Shown in pieces: positions 38,250 to 46,221 of a DNA stretch of 64,000 bases; position 1 is the stretch's first letter, and each line of letters begins with the position of its first letter. The stretch lies in contig NZ_CP157874.1 of NCBI RefSeq assembly GCF_040214835.1, forward strand, positions 3,290,001 to 3,354,000. The letters are read 5' to 3'. The position numbers were made by a program, and so were the translations under genes. Source of the DNA: Pseudomonas asiatica (GTDB taxonomy: Bacteria; Pseudomonadota; Gammaproteobacteria; Pseudomonadales; Pseudomonadaceae). Below the pieces are notes generated by a model, which was given only the letters and a program-made list of their open reading frames with translations, had not been told where the DNA came from and searched no databases.

Positions 38250-40145
38250 TCAGGCCGCGAACCTGCCACCGCCGAGGATGCGGTCCAGCAGCACCAGCGC
38301 GCCATGCACATTGGGCCTGGCGCCCATCGGCAGCACATCGGTACCGGGTAATGTGGCGTCGTGATACCCGGACGCCATGACCAGCTGATGCATCTGGTTG
38401 CCATTGAGATAGACGTGGTGCTGCTCCATTGCGTAGGACTGGATCAGGCTCAGTGTGCCGCACACCATCGGCGTAGCGCTGGAGGTGCCAGCGTAGCGGT
38501 CTGTGTAGTCCCTGTCCTCACCAGACAGGTCCTGCAAATCCCCATAGGAAAGCGTGACGACGCTGTCGCCCCAGGCATTGAGCATGCGGTAACGGTAATG
38601 GTGGTTGGAGTAGGCGTGGGGCTTGCCGTCATACGAGTGACTGGCGCCCACCAGGATGGCACCTGAATCGCCATGGTCATCGAAGTAGCGCCAATTGGTC
38701 AGGTCTACGCCCTGCCCTTCGTGGGTTTGTCGTTCTGCAAGGGTTTTGCTGCTGCCATTGGCCGCGGCATTGACCACCACTGCACCACGCTGGCTCAACT
38801 GCTGCATGACTGTCCACCAAGCCTTGTAGTGCAAGGACGGCAGCATCGTGCTAGACACCTCGATATTTGCAGTCTGGCGATTGATGCCGACGATGTCCCC
38901 GGGTTCTACATTGCGCAGCAACTCCGTGAGCGCCTGGAAACCGCCCTGGGCGTCTGTCGCGCGGTTGTTGTACAGGTATAGCTCGCTGTCATGGCTGATC
39001 CCTGTAGCGCCGACCCCGTTGCGCCTTGCCAGAATGATACCCACTGAAGCAGTGCCATGACGCGGATCATCGTTTGGCTCGAGCGACACGACGCTCAAGG
39101 CCGTGTTGCCACGCAGGTCTTCATGTCCAGCATGCAAACCACCGTCGCTGAAGTGAATCCGCGCGCCCTTGCCCGTCACCTTGTTGGCCCAGGCCTTGCG
39201 CACATTCAGGCCCTTCCAGCGGGGGCCGGGTTCGTCGAGGTAGTTCTGGCGTGGCTCGAAGTCGGGCGTGGGTTGAGCATTTTCATAAGCCCTGTTGCCT
39301 GCCACCACTGCAGTACCTGTCAGCAGGGTTGCCAACAGCCCCGCCAGCACGAATGCGGCGGGGTGTGGTTCCGAAGGGGCCGGCGCCATCTGCATGGATG
39401 TTACGTAATCCAGCGCGGCCATCGACTTGAGCAATGCCAGATAGGTGTCATTGAGCATGCTGGCAGGCTGGTCGAGGTAATAGTACTGGCGTAACGCATG
39501 AAGCCGGTTATCGTCCAGATCATGTTTATCCAGGACCGGCCTGGGCGCGATCACCGACTTCAGGTTCGGCCAGTAACGCGACAGGGCAGAGCCGGAAGCA
39601 GGCTCCAGGTCTCGAAGGAAGTGCTCGTAACCCCCGGCACTGAACTCGATGACCAGGGTCGGGTACGAAGTGCCTGGTGCCAATAGGGGCAGCGCGTGTT
39701 CGGCCACCTCCGCGCCCGCCAGCGCCCGCTTGCGACGCCCGCCAGCAGAAGGCAACGGGACCTTGTCGAGGACGCTGCGGTTGATCTCCTCGGCCTTGAT
39801 GTCGAGTACCAGCGGCGGCATGTGGATGACACCGGCCCCTCCGACAGGCAGGTTCATCGCCCGCGCATGCTCGTCCTGCAGTACCACCCTTGGTCGGATG
39901 GTATAGACCCCTGCTTCCTCCTCGGCGAGCAGTGTGGCTGGGCAACCGTGGTCACTCAGTTTGCCGGTGTGGGCCCGGGAATAGGCCGAAATCCCTCTGA
40001 ACGACACCGGGCCATCGGGGCCAGCCCGCTCCAGTTCGTAGCGAATGCGGCTGACCTTGTGCAGGTCTGCGCCACTGCAACGAACGTGCAGCTTTCCATC
40101 AAAACGGAAGTTGCGGTAATAGACGAAATTCAAGTCCAGTGTCAT
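38250..40145 (-). CDS. Subtilisin-like (S8) serine protease with long N-terminal region and membrane segment
   Basis: The 631-residue protein has a C-terminal S8 peptidase domain (about residues 300-625) with a plausible triad: Asp in ARIHFSDGGLHAGHEDL, His in DDPRHGTASVGII and Ser in YAGTSSATPMVCGT. The first 270 residues match no family I know. The opening 120 look beta-rich (FVYYRNFRFDGKLHVRCSGA), with no signal peptide, and a single membrane segment sits just before the protease domain (PAAFVLAGLLATLLTGTAVV). The start at 40145 has a GAGGT Shine-Dalgarno sequence. GC is lower than in neighbours (two 60-base lines give 52% and 58%, against 68% in the chemoreceptor), suggesting acquisition. 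Substrate and topology are unknown. Confidence 0.85.
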   Translation of the reverse strand: MTLDLNFVYYRNFRFDGKLHVRCSGADLHKVSRIRYELERAGPDGPVSFRGISAYSRAHTGKLSDHGCPATLLAEEEAGVYTIRPRVVLQDEHARAMNLPVGGAGVIHMPPLVLDIKAEEINRSVLDKVPLPSAGGRRKRALAGAEVAEHALPLLAPGTSYPTLVIEFSAGGYEHFLRDLEPASGSALSRYWPNLKSVIAPRPVLDKHDLDDNRLHALRQYYYLDQPASMLNDTYLALLKSMAALDYVTSMQMAPAPSEPHPAAFVLAGLLATLLTGTAVVAGNRAYENAQPTPDFEPRQNYLDEPGPRWKGLNVRKAWANKVTGKGARIHFSDGGLHAGHEDLRGNTALSVVSLEPNDDPRHGTASVGIILARRNGVGATGISHDSELYLYNNRATDAQGGFQALTELLRNVEPGDIVGINRQTANIEVSSTMLPSLHYKAWWTVMQQLSQRGAVVVNAAANGSSKTLAERQTHEGQGVDLTNWRYFDDHGDSGAILVGASHSYDGKPHAYSNHHYRYRMLNAWGDSVVTLSYGDLQDLSGEDRDYTDRYAGTSSATPMVCGTLSLIQSYAMEQHHVYLNGNQMHQLVMASGYHDATLPGTDVLPMGARPNVHGALVLLDRILGGGRFAA

Positions 40146-40309
40146 CAGGAATACCTCGCAAAATGTGCTTGCCAAACGGCGCTGGGCACCTTTGCAAACC
40201 GCCGCCCCCGCTGGCATCAGGAGCCCGTTCCCTGCCGCCGTCGGCACCGAGCGGGAGGGGTCGTCTACACTTGCCCGCAGCTACCCCACGGCAACCGACG
40301 AGGGCCCTG

Positions 40310-41326
40310 ATGAAGAGAATTCCAACGTTGCTGGCCGGCCTGCTGCTCGCCGTCGGCCTGGCCAGCACCGACAGCGCCGCCTCGGCAGAGCGCAGCGAGC
40401 CCATCCGCTTTGGCGCCATCGGCTGGGAAAGCGGCGCCCTCACCACCGAGATCCTGCGGCTGATCGTGGAGCGTGGCTACGGCTACACCACCGACACCCT
40501 GCCAGGCAGCACCGTCAGCATGGAAGTGGCCCTGGCGCGCAATGACCTGCAGGTAATCGCCGAGGAATGGGCCGGGCGCAGCCCTGCCTGGGTCAAGGCA
40601 GAAAAGGCCGGCCAGGTGTTCGCACTGGGCGACACGGTCAAGAACGCCGAAGAAGGCTGGTGGGTGCCGGCCTACGTGATCGAGGGCGATGCGGCACGCA
40701 AGCTGAAACCCGTGGCGCCGGAATTGCGCAGCGTCGAGGACCTCAAGCGTTACCCGCAGGTGTTCCGCGACCCCGAGTCACCCGGCAAAGGGCGTTTTCT
40801 GAATAGCCCCAGCGGCTGGACATCCGAAACCGTCAACAGCCAGAAACTCAAGGCCTACGGGCTGAATGATCTCTATACCAACTTCCGCAGTGGCTCCGGG
40901 GCTGCAATGGATGCCGAAATCGGCTCAGCCATCCGCCGTGGCCAGCCGGTGCTGTTCTACTACTGGAACCCGACCCCTTTGATGGGGCGTTACAAGCTCA
41001 TACGCCTGCAGGAGCCGCCGTTCGATGCCCAGGCCTGGGCCACCCTCACCGATGCCGGCAACCCCAAGCCCAAGGGCAGCAGCTCGCTGCCGGCCAAGTT
41101 GTCGATTGGCGTATCCAAGGCCTTTCGCGAGGGCTACCCGGAGCTGGTGAGCGTGTTCGAGCGGGTCGACCTGCCCATCGACCGACTGAACAAGGCACTG
41201 GCCGACATGAGCGAAAAGCGCACGCCGGCCCGCGACGCTGCCCTCACCTTCCTGCGCGATAACCGCGAGGTGTGGAAAGCCTGGTTGCCTGCGGACATTG
41301 CCACCAAGGTCGAGGGCAGCCTGTGA
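40310..41326 (+). CDS. Glycine betaine/choline-type ABC substrate-binding protein
   Basis: The 338-residue periplasmic protein begins with a signal peptide ([20 protein letters not shown], cleavage near ASA-ER) and carries the OpuAC/ProX substrate-binding fold. IRFGAIGWESGALTTEI opens the mature domain, with LQVIAEEWAGRSPAWVKAEK, NSPSGWTSETVNSQKLKAYG and PVLFYYWNPTPLMGRYKL. Tryptophans in such loops form the aromatic cage for quaternary amines. The stop overlaps the GTG start of the permease gene (GTGA). Ligand assignment to betaine, choline or a relative is by family only. Confidence 0.88.
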   Translation: MKRIPTLLAGLLLAVGLASTDSAASAERSEPIRFGAIGWESGALTTEILRLIVERGYGYTTDTLPGSTVSMEVALARNDLQVIAEEWAGRSPAWVKAEKAGQVFALGDTVKNAEEGWWVPAYVIEGDAARKLKPVAPELRSVEDLKRYPQVFRDPESPGKGRFLNSPSGWTSETVNSQKLKAYGLNDLYTNFRSGSGAAMDAEIGSAIRRGQPVLFYYWNPTPLMGRYKLIRLQEPPFDAQAWATLTDAGNPKPKGSSSLPAKLSIGVSKAFREGYPELVSVFERVDLPIDRLNKALADMSEKRTPARDAALTFLRDNREVWKAWLPADIATKVEGSL

Positions 41327-42171
41327 GCGGCGGCTTCCCCGAAGCCCTGCAATTCTCCTTTGCCGACAGCGTCAACCGCCTGGTCGACTGGCTGGTGCTG
41401 CATTACGGCGATCACCTGCGCAGCGTCTCGGACCAGTTGCTGCAACTGCTGGTCGGCCTGGAAACCCTGCTGCGCCTGCTGCCGTGGTGGCTGCTGCTGT
41501 TGCTGATCGGCCTGCTTGCCTGGCATGCCAGCCGCAGCGTGCTGCGCAGCGCGGTACTGGTGGCGCTGCTGGCCCTGATCGGCATGCTCGGGTTGTGGGA
41601 CAAACTGCTGCAGACCATGGCGTTGGTGCTGGTCAGTACCGGCCTCTGCGTGCTGGTGGGCGTGCCGCTGGGCATCCTGCTGGCTGCCCGGCCGCTGGCG
41701 AAGCGGTTGCTGTTGCCGGTACTGGATGTGATGCAGACCTTGCCGGCCTTCGTTTACCTGATCCCGGTGCTGATGCTGTTCGGCCTGGGCAAGGTGCCCG
41801 CCGTGTTCGCCACGCTGATCTATGCCCTGCCACCGCTGGTGCGGCTGACCGAACTGGGCCTGAGCCAGATCGACCCTTCGCTGCTGCAAGCCGCCCATGG
41901 CCTGGGGGCCAGCCGCTGGCAGCGGTTGCGGCGCATCGCCCTGCCGCTGGCGCTGCCGAGCATCATGGCCGGGCTCAACCAGTCGGTGATGATGGCCCTG
42001 TCGATGGTGGTGGTGGCTTCGATGATTGGCGCCCGCGGGCTGGGCGAGGACGTGCTGTCGGGGATCCAGACCCTGAATGTCGGCCAAGGCGTCGAGGCCG
42101 GGCTGGCGATCGTCGCCCTGGCCATGGTGATCGACCGGATCAGCCAGGCTTATGGGCGTGGTGGGCGTTGA
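41323..42171 (+). CDS. ABC transporter permease, ProW/OpuAB type
   Basis: The 282-residue membrane protein is of the glycine betaine/proline permease family, with five to six membrane segments after an N-terminal amphipathic region and the EAA-loop region GLSQIDPSLLQAAHGLGASR, then MVVVASMIGARGLGEDVLSG. The start is the GTG at 41323, which overlaps the binding-protein stop by four bases (translational coupling); no ATG fits. No ATP-binding protein gene (ProV/OpuAA) follows: the next gene is a LysR regulator. The ATPase must be supplied by another locus. Confidence 0.88.
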   Translation: MSGGFPEALQFSFADSVNRLVDWLVLHYGDHLRSVSDQLLQLLVGLETLLRLLPWWLLLLLIGLLAWHASRSVLRSAVLVALLALIGMLGLWDKLLQTMALVLVSTGLCVLVGVPLGILLAARPLAKRLLLPVLDVMQTLPAFVYLIPVLMLFGLGKVPAVFATLIYALPPLVRLTELGLSQIDPSLLQAAHGLGASRWQRLRRIALPLALPSIMAGLNQSVMMALSMVVVASMIGARGLGEDVLSGIQTLNVGQGVEAGLAIVALAMVIDRISQAYGRGGR

Positions 42172-42188
42172 GCAGTGCTGCCTGCCCC

Positions 42189-42284
42189 GGCCCTGTCGCC
42201 GGCAAGCCAGCTCCCACAGGGTGCCGCAATGGCCACCGCCGGTGGAGTACCTGTGGGAGCTGGCTTGCCGGCGATAGGGCCGGG
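42189..42284. repeat. REP-like inverted pair, variant CCGGCAAGCCAGCTC type
   Basis: GCCGGCAAGCCAGCTCCCAC on the left and GTGGGAGCTGGCTTGCCGGC on the right are separated by about 30 bases. This core differs from the other two families in the window, so it is a third, related REP subtype. It follows the ABC permease gene. Confidence 0.8.
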
Positions 42285-42328
42285 CCTGACAATGCAGCTC
42301 TGTCAGCTTGAAACCGGACCTCACCCGC

Positions 42329-43192
42329 ATGTCCCTCAAAGCCTTGCGCACCCTGGTGACCATCGCCCGCCACGGCACCTTCGCGCGTGCCGCCGACCTG
42401 CTCAGCCTCACCCCTTCGGCGGTGAGCCTGCACATCAAGACCCTCGAAGACGAACTGCAGGTGACCTTGTTCGACCGCAGCCGCAGGCAGGTGTCGCTGA
42501 CCGAAGCCGGCCAGTTGGCGGTGGCCCGCGCCGAGACCATCCTGGCTAGCTATGACGAACTGGCCGACGCCCTGGCCAGCGGCCCGAGCCTGCGCGGCCG
42601 CCTGCGCCTGGGGGCGATCCACACGGTGCTGGCGCGGCGCCTGCCCAAGGCGCTGGTGTGGATCAAGGCGCACCATCCGCAGCTGCATGTCAGCGTGGCC
42701 TCCGGCATGTCGGCGGAACTGGCACGGCGGGTGGAAGACGGCGAACTCGATGCGGCGATCACCACCGAGCCGGTCAGCCCCTACCCGCAAAACCTGGACT
42801 TCACGCCGTTGTTCGAAGACCGCTTCTGGGCCATCGCCAGCCCCGACCTGGCCGGGCTAAGCGTGCCGCAGTTGCTGGCCAGCCAGCCGTTCCTGCGCTT
42901 CGACAAGCGTGCCTGGGCCGGGCGGCAGATCGAGCAGGAGCTGCGCCGACAGCATCTGCAGGTGAGCGAGCAGATGGAGCTGGACAGCCAGGAAGCGCTG
43001 GCGCGCATGGCGGTGATGGGCCTGGGCGTGGCAATCATCCCCATGGCCGATGACGACCTGCAACGCTTGCCACCGGCCACCTGCCTGCCGTTTGGCGACC
43101 CCCAGCTGACCCGGCGGGTGGTGTTGCTGGAGCATGAGAAGAGCCAGCGGCGGCATTTGAGTGCGGTGCTGAAGACTGCGCTGGAGGCTTGA
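42329..43192 (+). CDS. LysR-family transcriptional regulator
   Basis: The 287-residue protein has an N-terminal LysR HTH (residues 3-62: LKALRTLVTIARHGTFARAA, LTPSAVSLHIKTLEDELQVT) and a substrate-binding domain (about 90-285: LRLGAIHTVLARRLPKALVW, DAAITTEPVSP, MAVMGLGVAIIPMADDDLQR). The ATG at 42329 is chosen because the HTH starts three residues later; a TTG 21 bases upstream is possible. It lies beside an AEC transporter gene on the same strand, separated by a REP pair. The target is unknown. Confidence 0.88.
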   Translation: MSLKALRTLVTIARHGTFARAADLLSLTPSAVSLHIKTLEDELQVTLFDRSRRQVSLTEAGQLAVARAETILASYDELADALASGPSLRGRLRLGAIHTVLARRLPKALVWIKAHHPQLHVSVASGMSAELARRVEDGELDAAITTEPVSPYPQNLDFTPLFEDRFWAIASPDLAGLSVPQLLASQPFLRFDKRAWAGRQIEQELRRQHLQVSEQMELDSQEALARMAVMGLGVAIIPMADDDLQRLPPATCLPFGDPQLTRRVVLLEHEKSQRRHLSAVLKTALEA

Positions 43193-43198
43193 GATTGC

Positions 43199-43322
43199 CG
43201 GGGCCGCTGCGCGGCCCTTTCGCGACACAAGGCCGCTCCCACAGCGAACGCGTTGCATTTGGAGGCAGTGGCAAACCTGTGGGAGCGGCCTTGCGTCGCG
43301 AAAGGGGCGCACAGCGCCCCCA
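43199..43322. repeat. REP inverted pair, GCGGCCTTG type
   Basis: Here the right-hand half comes first (CACAAGGCCGCTCCCACAGC) and the left-hand half second (TGTGGGAGCGGCCTTGCGTC), each with its own inner GC stem. It lies between the LysR and AEC genes. Confidence 0.85.
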
Positions 43323-43428
43323 GAGCAAACATGCATTTTTCCTCAATGGTCAGTGCAGAAAACAACGTTTTTACAGATCGATCCGCACCAGTAGTCTGTG
43401 CCCCGTACCCGACCACGGAACGTCGATC

Positions 43429-44346
43429 ATGCTCCACCTGCTGCTGACTACCCTGCTGCCGATCATCCTGCTGATTGCCCTGGGCACTTTCCTGCGCCTG
43501 CGCGGCTTCCTCGCCGATAACTTCTGGCCCGGCGCCGAGCGCCTGAGCTATTACGTACTGTTGCCGTCGCTGTTTCTCCATGGCCTTGCCACCGCCAACC
43601 TCGATGGCGTGCCGGTGCTGGGCATGGTCGGCGTGCTGATGCTCTCGACCCTGGCCGGGGCCGTGCTGCTGGTGCTGTACCAGGGCGCAATGAACCACGA
43701 CGGTGCCGACTTCACCTCGGTGTTCCAAGGCGGCATCCGCTTCAACAACTACATCGGCGCCACCCTTGCAGCGGGTATCTACGGCAGCGCCGGCATCGCC
43801 CTGGCGGCGGTGGCCAACGCCGCCATCGTGCCACTGGTCAACCTGCTTTGCGTGCTGGTGTTCGCCCGCTTCAGCGCCCGCCATAGCTCACCGGCCACAG
43901 TGCTGCGGGCCATCTTCGCCAACCCCTTGATCGTCGGTTGCGCCGGCGGGTTGCTGCTGCGCGCCAGCGGGCTGGGCCTGCCAGCGGGTATCGAACCCAC
44001 GGTCAAGGCCCTGGGCCAGGCCGCCCTGCCGCTGGGCCTGCTGTGCGTCGGCGCAGCCCTGGGTGGTGCCCGCCTGGGCCAGCAGGTGCGCCCGCTGATG
44101 GCGGCGTCGGCATTCAAGTTCCTGGTCATGCCGCTGACCACCTGGGGCTTGTGCCGCCTGCTTGGCCTGGGTGGCCAGGCAGCGGTGGTGGCGGTGCTGT
44201 TCCAGGCACTGCCGACTGCGTCATCTTCCTATGTAATGGCCCGGCAAATGGGCGGTAACGCACCGTTGATGGCCACCATCATCGCCCTGCAGACCGTGTT
44301 GGCCGCCGGCACCCTGCCTTTGGTGCTGATGCTCGCGCTTGGCTAG
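43429..44346 (+). CDS. AEC-family (auxin efflux carrier-like) transporter
   Basis: The 305-residue protein has about ten membrane segments in two five-helix halves, typical of the AEC/BART family (PF03547). Helix-break motifs are RFNNYIGATLAAGIYG and LPTASSSYVMARQMGGNAPL. Bacterial relatives carry malate, malonate or are uncharacterised, so the substrate cannot be named. The ATG at 43429 starts directly on the first membrane helix; upstream open frame runs through REP sequence and is not coding. Confidence 0.85.
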   Translation: MLHLLLTTLLPIILLIALGTFLRLRGFLADNFWPGAERLSYYVLLPSLFLHGLATANLDGVPVLGMVGVLMLSTLAGAVLLVLYQGAMNHDGADFTSVFQGGIRFNNYIGATLAAGIYGSAGIALAAVANAAIVPLVNLLCVLVFARFSARHSSPATVLRAIFANPLIVGCAGGLLLRASGLGLPAGIEPTVKALGQAALPLGLLCVGAALGGARLGQQVRPLMAASAFKFLVMPLTTWGLCRLLGLGGQAAVVAVLFQALPTASSSYVMARQMGGNAPLMATIIALQTVLAAGTLPLVLMLALG

Positions 44347-44381
44347 ACTGTGAACCAGCCTACAGTTCGGGAGCTTGCATC

Positions 44382-44993
44382 ATGCGCCTTTCGTGGATGG
44401 TGATCGGCCTGGTTTCGGCCCTGCTCGCAGGCCCCTTGCACGCGGCCGACCCGGCCAAGGCTGCCGTCGCAGAGGACAAGGCCGAGGTGCTCGAGGAAAA
44501 AGTGGTGAATGACACACCACCCCCGAAAAAGGCCGAAACCCTCACGCCGGGCGAAGCACAGGCAGTGGACCCGGCCGGCCAGGCGCCACTGGATGACAGC
44601 ATCACCTGCCTGGCCCGCACCATCTACTGGGAGGCCAAGGGTGCGGACGCCGAAGACATGGCCGCCGTGGCCAACGTCGTGCTCAACCGCCTGGGCCACG
44701 ATGGCTTCCCGGATACCATCTGCGGCGTGGTCAAGCAGGGTGTGGAAAGCAAGGCCTGCCAGTTCTCCTGGTGGTGCGACGGGCGCCCGGACCAGGTCGA
44801 AGAAGCGCAACGCTACGGCATTGCCAAGGAAATCGCGCGCAAGGCGCTCAACCAGCAGTTGAAAGACCGCACCGGGGGTGCCTTGTACTTCCATGACCGC
44901 AATGTGCGCCCGGACTGGGCCAAAGCCTACCGCCGGACGGCGCAGACCCGGCATTTTCTGTTCTACAAACCGAACCAGGCGGTGGCGCGCTGA
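44382..44993 (+). CDS. Secreted cell wall hydrolase, SleB-like (Hydrolase_2)
   Basis: The 203-residue protein has a signal peptide (MRLSWMVIGLVSALLAGPLH, cleavage near HA-AD), a charged, proline-containing linker (about 25-70) and a Hydrolase_2/SleB domain (about 75-195). The domain begins CLARTIYWEAKGADAEDMAA, where the glutamate is the likely catalytic residue of this lytic-transglycosylase-like family, with VANVVLNRLGHDGFPDTIC, FSWWCDGRPD and ALYFHDRNVRPDWA. It probably acts on peptidoglycan in the periplasm. It lies 35 bases after the AEC gene. Confidence 0.88.
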   Translation: MRLSWMVIGLVSALLAGPLHAADPAKAAVAEDKAEVLEEKVVNDTPPPKKAETLTPGEAQAVDPAGQAPLDDSITCLARTIYWEAKGADAEDMAAVANVVLNRLGHDGFPDTICGVVKQGVESKACQFSWWCDGRPDQVEEAQRYGIAKEIARKALNQQLKDRTGGALYFHDRNVRPDWAKAYRRTAQTRHFLFYKPNQAVAR

Positions 44994-45034
44994 TACCCGC
45001 CGGGTGCCGGCAAACGGGCTGACCGCTGCGCTTC

Positions 45035-45050
45035 GATAAGAATGATTACC
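45035..45050 (+). promoter_or_regulatory. Fur box in the promoter of a PrrF-like sRNA
   Basis: GATAAGAATGATTACC closely matches the Fur consensus (GATAATGATAATCATTATC, and pseudomonad forms with GAGAATGATTATC). It lies in the intergenic region after the SleB-like gene, immediately upstream of a short RNA-like sequence ending in a hairpin. Confidence 0.75.
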
Positions 45051-45165
45051 AACTGTTCGCACTTTTCCGATGATCAGTGGTCTACTCCCTCTTTTGCCGC
45101 CAGCAACGAATGCCGGCGTTTTCATTGCTTTGCACGATCCCGGGCCAAAAGCCCCGGGCTTGTGT
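45051..45165 (+). ncRNA. prrF: Probable PrrF-type iron-responsive small RNA
   Basis: A Fur box is followed at once by AACTGTTCGC, resembling the start of PrrF RNAs as I remember them. About 110 bases without a credible protein then follow, containing the unpaired core TTTTCATTGCTTTGCAC and ending in a GC-rich hairpin (CCCGGGC / GCCCCGGG, 45139-45158) with only a weak T run. PrrF RNAs are about 110-115 bases, repressed by Fur with iron, and with Hfq they block iron-using mRNAs such as sodB, acn and sdh. Structure and length fit well. The ends are estimated, and the family call is from memory. Confidence 0.75.
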
Positions 45166-45213
45166 AGGATGAGCAGCGCAAACCACGACGCTGCCAGTCA
45201 TAGGGAGATCCAC

Positions 45214-46065
45214 ATGCGCGTCCTGTCATCCGTTGCCGCCTTGTCGCTGGGCCTGGTCGTTTCGGCCGGGGCACTGGCTGCCACCGGCGAAGAGGCGCAA
45301 CTGATCGATTCGATCAATGTCTACCGCAGCAAGGCCCAGCCCTGCGGTGGCGAAGCGTCGTTGGAGCTGCCGCCGCTCAACAGCGATACCCGCCTGGCGC
45401 TGTCGCCAGAGGGTACTCGCGACCTGCAGCAGGCCATGACCCGCGCCGCCTACCCGATGGTCAATGTGCAGGCCATCAGCCTGTCGGGGCCGCGTGATGC
45501 GCGCGCTGCCATGCACGCCATCGAAGAGAGCTTCTGCCAGGTGGTGCTCGACCCGCAGTTCGTCGATATCGGCGTCAGCCAGGAAGGCCGCGACTGGCGC
45601 ATCGTGCTGGCCCGGCCGCTGCTCAGTGGCCGCCTGGGCGACTGGCAGGCCGAGGGGCAGAAGGTGCTGCAGGAGATCAATGCCGCGCGCAAGGTGCCGC
45701 GCCAATGCGGTGGCCAGCCCTTCGCCGCCGCCCCCGCGCTGAGCTGGAGCACGGTGCTGGCCGGGGTTGCCGCCAACCACACCCGGGCCATGGCCAACCA
45801 GAACTTCTTCGACCACATCGACAAGGATGGCCGCACCCCCGGTGACCGGGCAGAGCTGGCCGGCTACCTGTACCAGCAGATCGGCGAAAACATCGCCGCC
45901 GGGCGTGACACCGCGCGCAAGGTGGTCGATGGCTGGCTGGATAGCCCGGGGCATTGCGCGACGCTGATGAACCCGGACTTCCGCGAGCTGGGCGCTGCGT
46001 ATGCAGTGGACCCGAAGAGTGACGCGGGGATTTACTGGACGGGGTTGTTCGGGACGCCGCAGTAA
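45214..46065 (+). CDS. Secreted CAP-domain (SCP/PR1-like) protein
   Basis: The 283-residue protein has a signal peptide (MRVLSSVAALSLGLVVSAGA, cleavage near LA-AT), an N-terminal region of about 130 residues of unclear fold, and a C-terminal CAP domain (about 150-280). The CAP features are NHTRAMANQNFFDHIDKDGR, GYLYQQIGENIAAG and SPGHCATLMNPDFRELGAAY, holding the usual His and Glu residues of the CAP cavity. AGGGAG upstream of the ATG at 45214 supports the start. The frame is open back to 45070, but that part overlaps the PrrF-like RNA and lacks a leader. The function of bacterial CAP proteins is mostly unknown. Confidence 0.87.
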   Translation: MRVLSSVAALSLGLVVSAGALAATGEEAQLIDSINVYRSKAQPCGGEASLELPPLNSDTRLALSPEGTRDLQQAMTRAAYPMVNVQAISLSGPRDARAAMHAIEESFCQVVLDPQFVDIGVSQEGRDWRIVLARPLLSGRLGDWQAEGQKVLQEINAARKVPRQCGGQPFAAAPALSWSTVLAGVAANHTRAMANQNFFDHIDKDGRTPGDRAELAGYLYQQIGENIAAGRDTARKVVDGWLDSPGHCATLMNPDFRELGAAYAVDPKSDAGIYWTGLFGTPQ

Positions 46066-46201
46066 GCCCGCTCTCACAGGACTGCACATGACTGATTGAA
46101 TCAGCAGGGACCCTGTGGGAGCGGCTTTAGCCGCGAACACCGGCGGAGCCGGTGCCATGCACCGCGGTGGCTTCTTCGCGGGTAAACCCGCTCCCACAGG
46201 G
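46066..46201. repeat. REP elements, mixed types
   Basis: A degenerate element (GTGGGAGCGGCTTTAGCCGC, then CACCGGCGGAGCCGGTG) is followed by a standard CTTCGCGGGTAAACCCGCTC element. They lie between the convergent CAP-protein and GlxA-type regulator genes. Confidence 0.75.
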
Positions 46202-46221
46202 TACGTGGACCGCTTGTGAAT

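Noticed and set aside
35989..38463. 824-codon open frame on the minus strand over the chemoreceptor gene
   Set aside because: It mirrors the chemoreceptor coding sequence. The plus-strand product has complete TM, Cache, HAMP and signalling domains, while this one is a low-complexity His/Gly/Leu-rich translation typical of antisense frames in GC-rich DNA.
45070..45213. Upstream extension of the CAP-domain gene to an ATG at 45070
   Set aside because: The extension overlaps the PrrF-like RNA and terminator, and would bury the signal peptide that begins at 45214 behind a good Shine-Dalgarno sequence.
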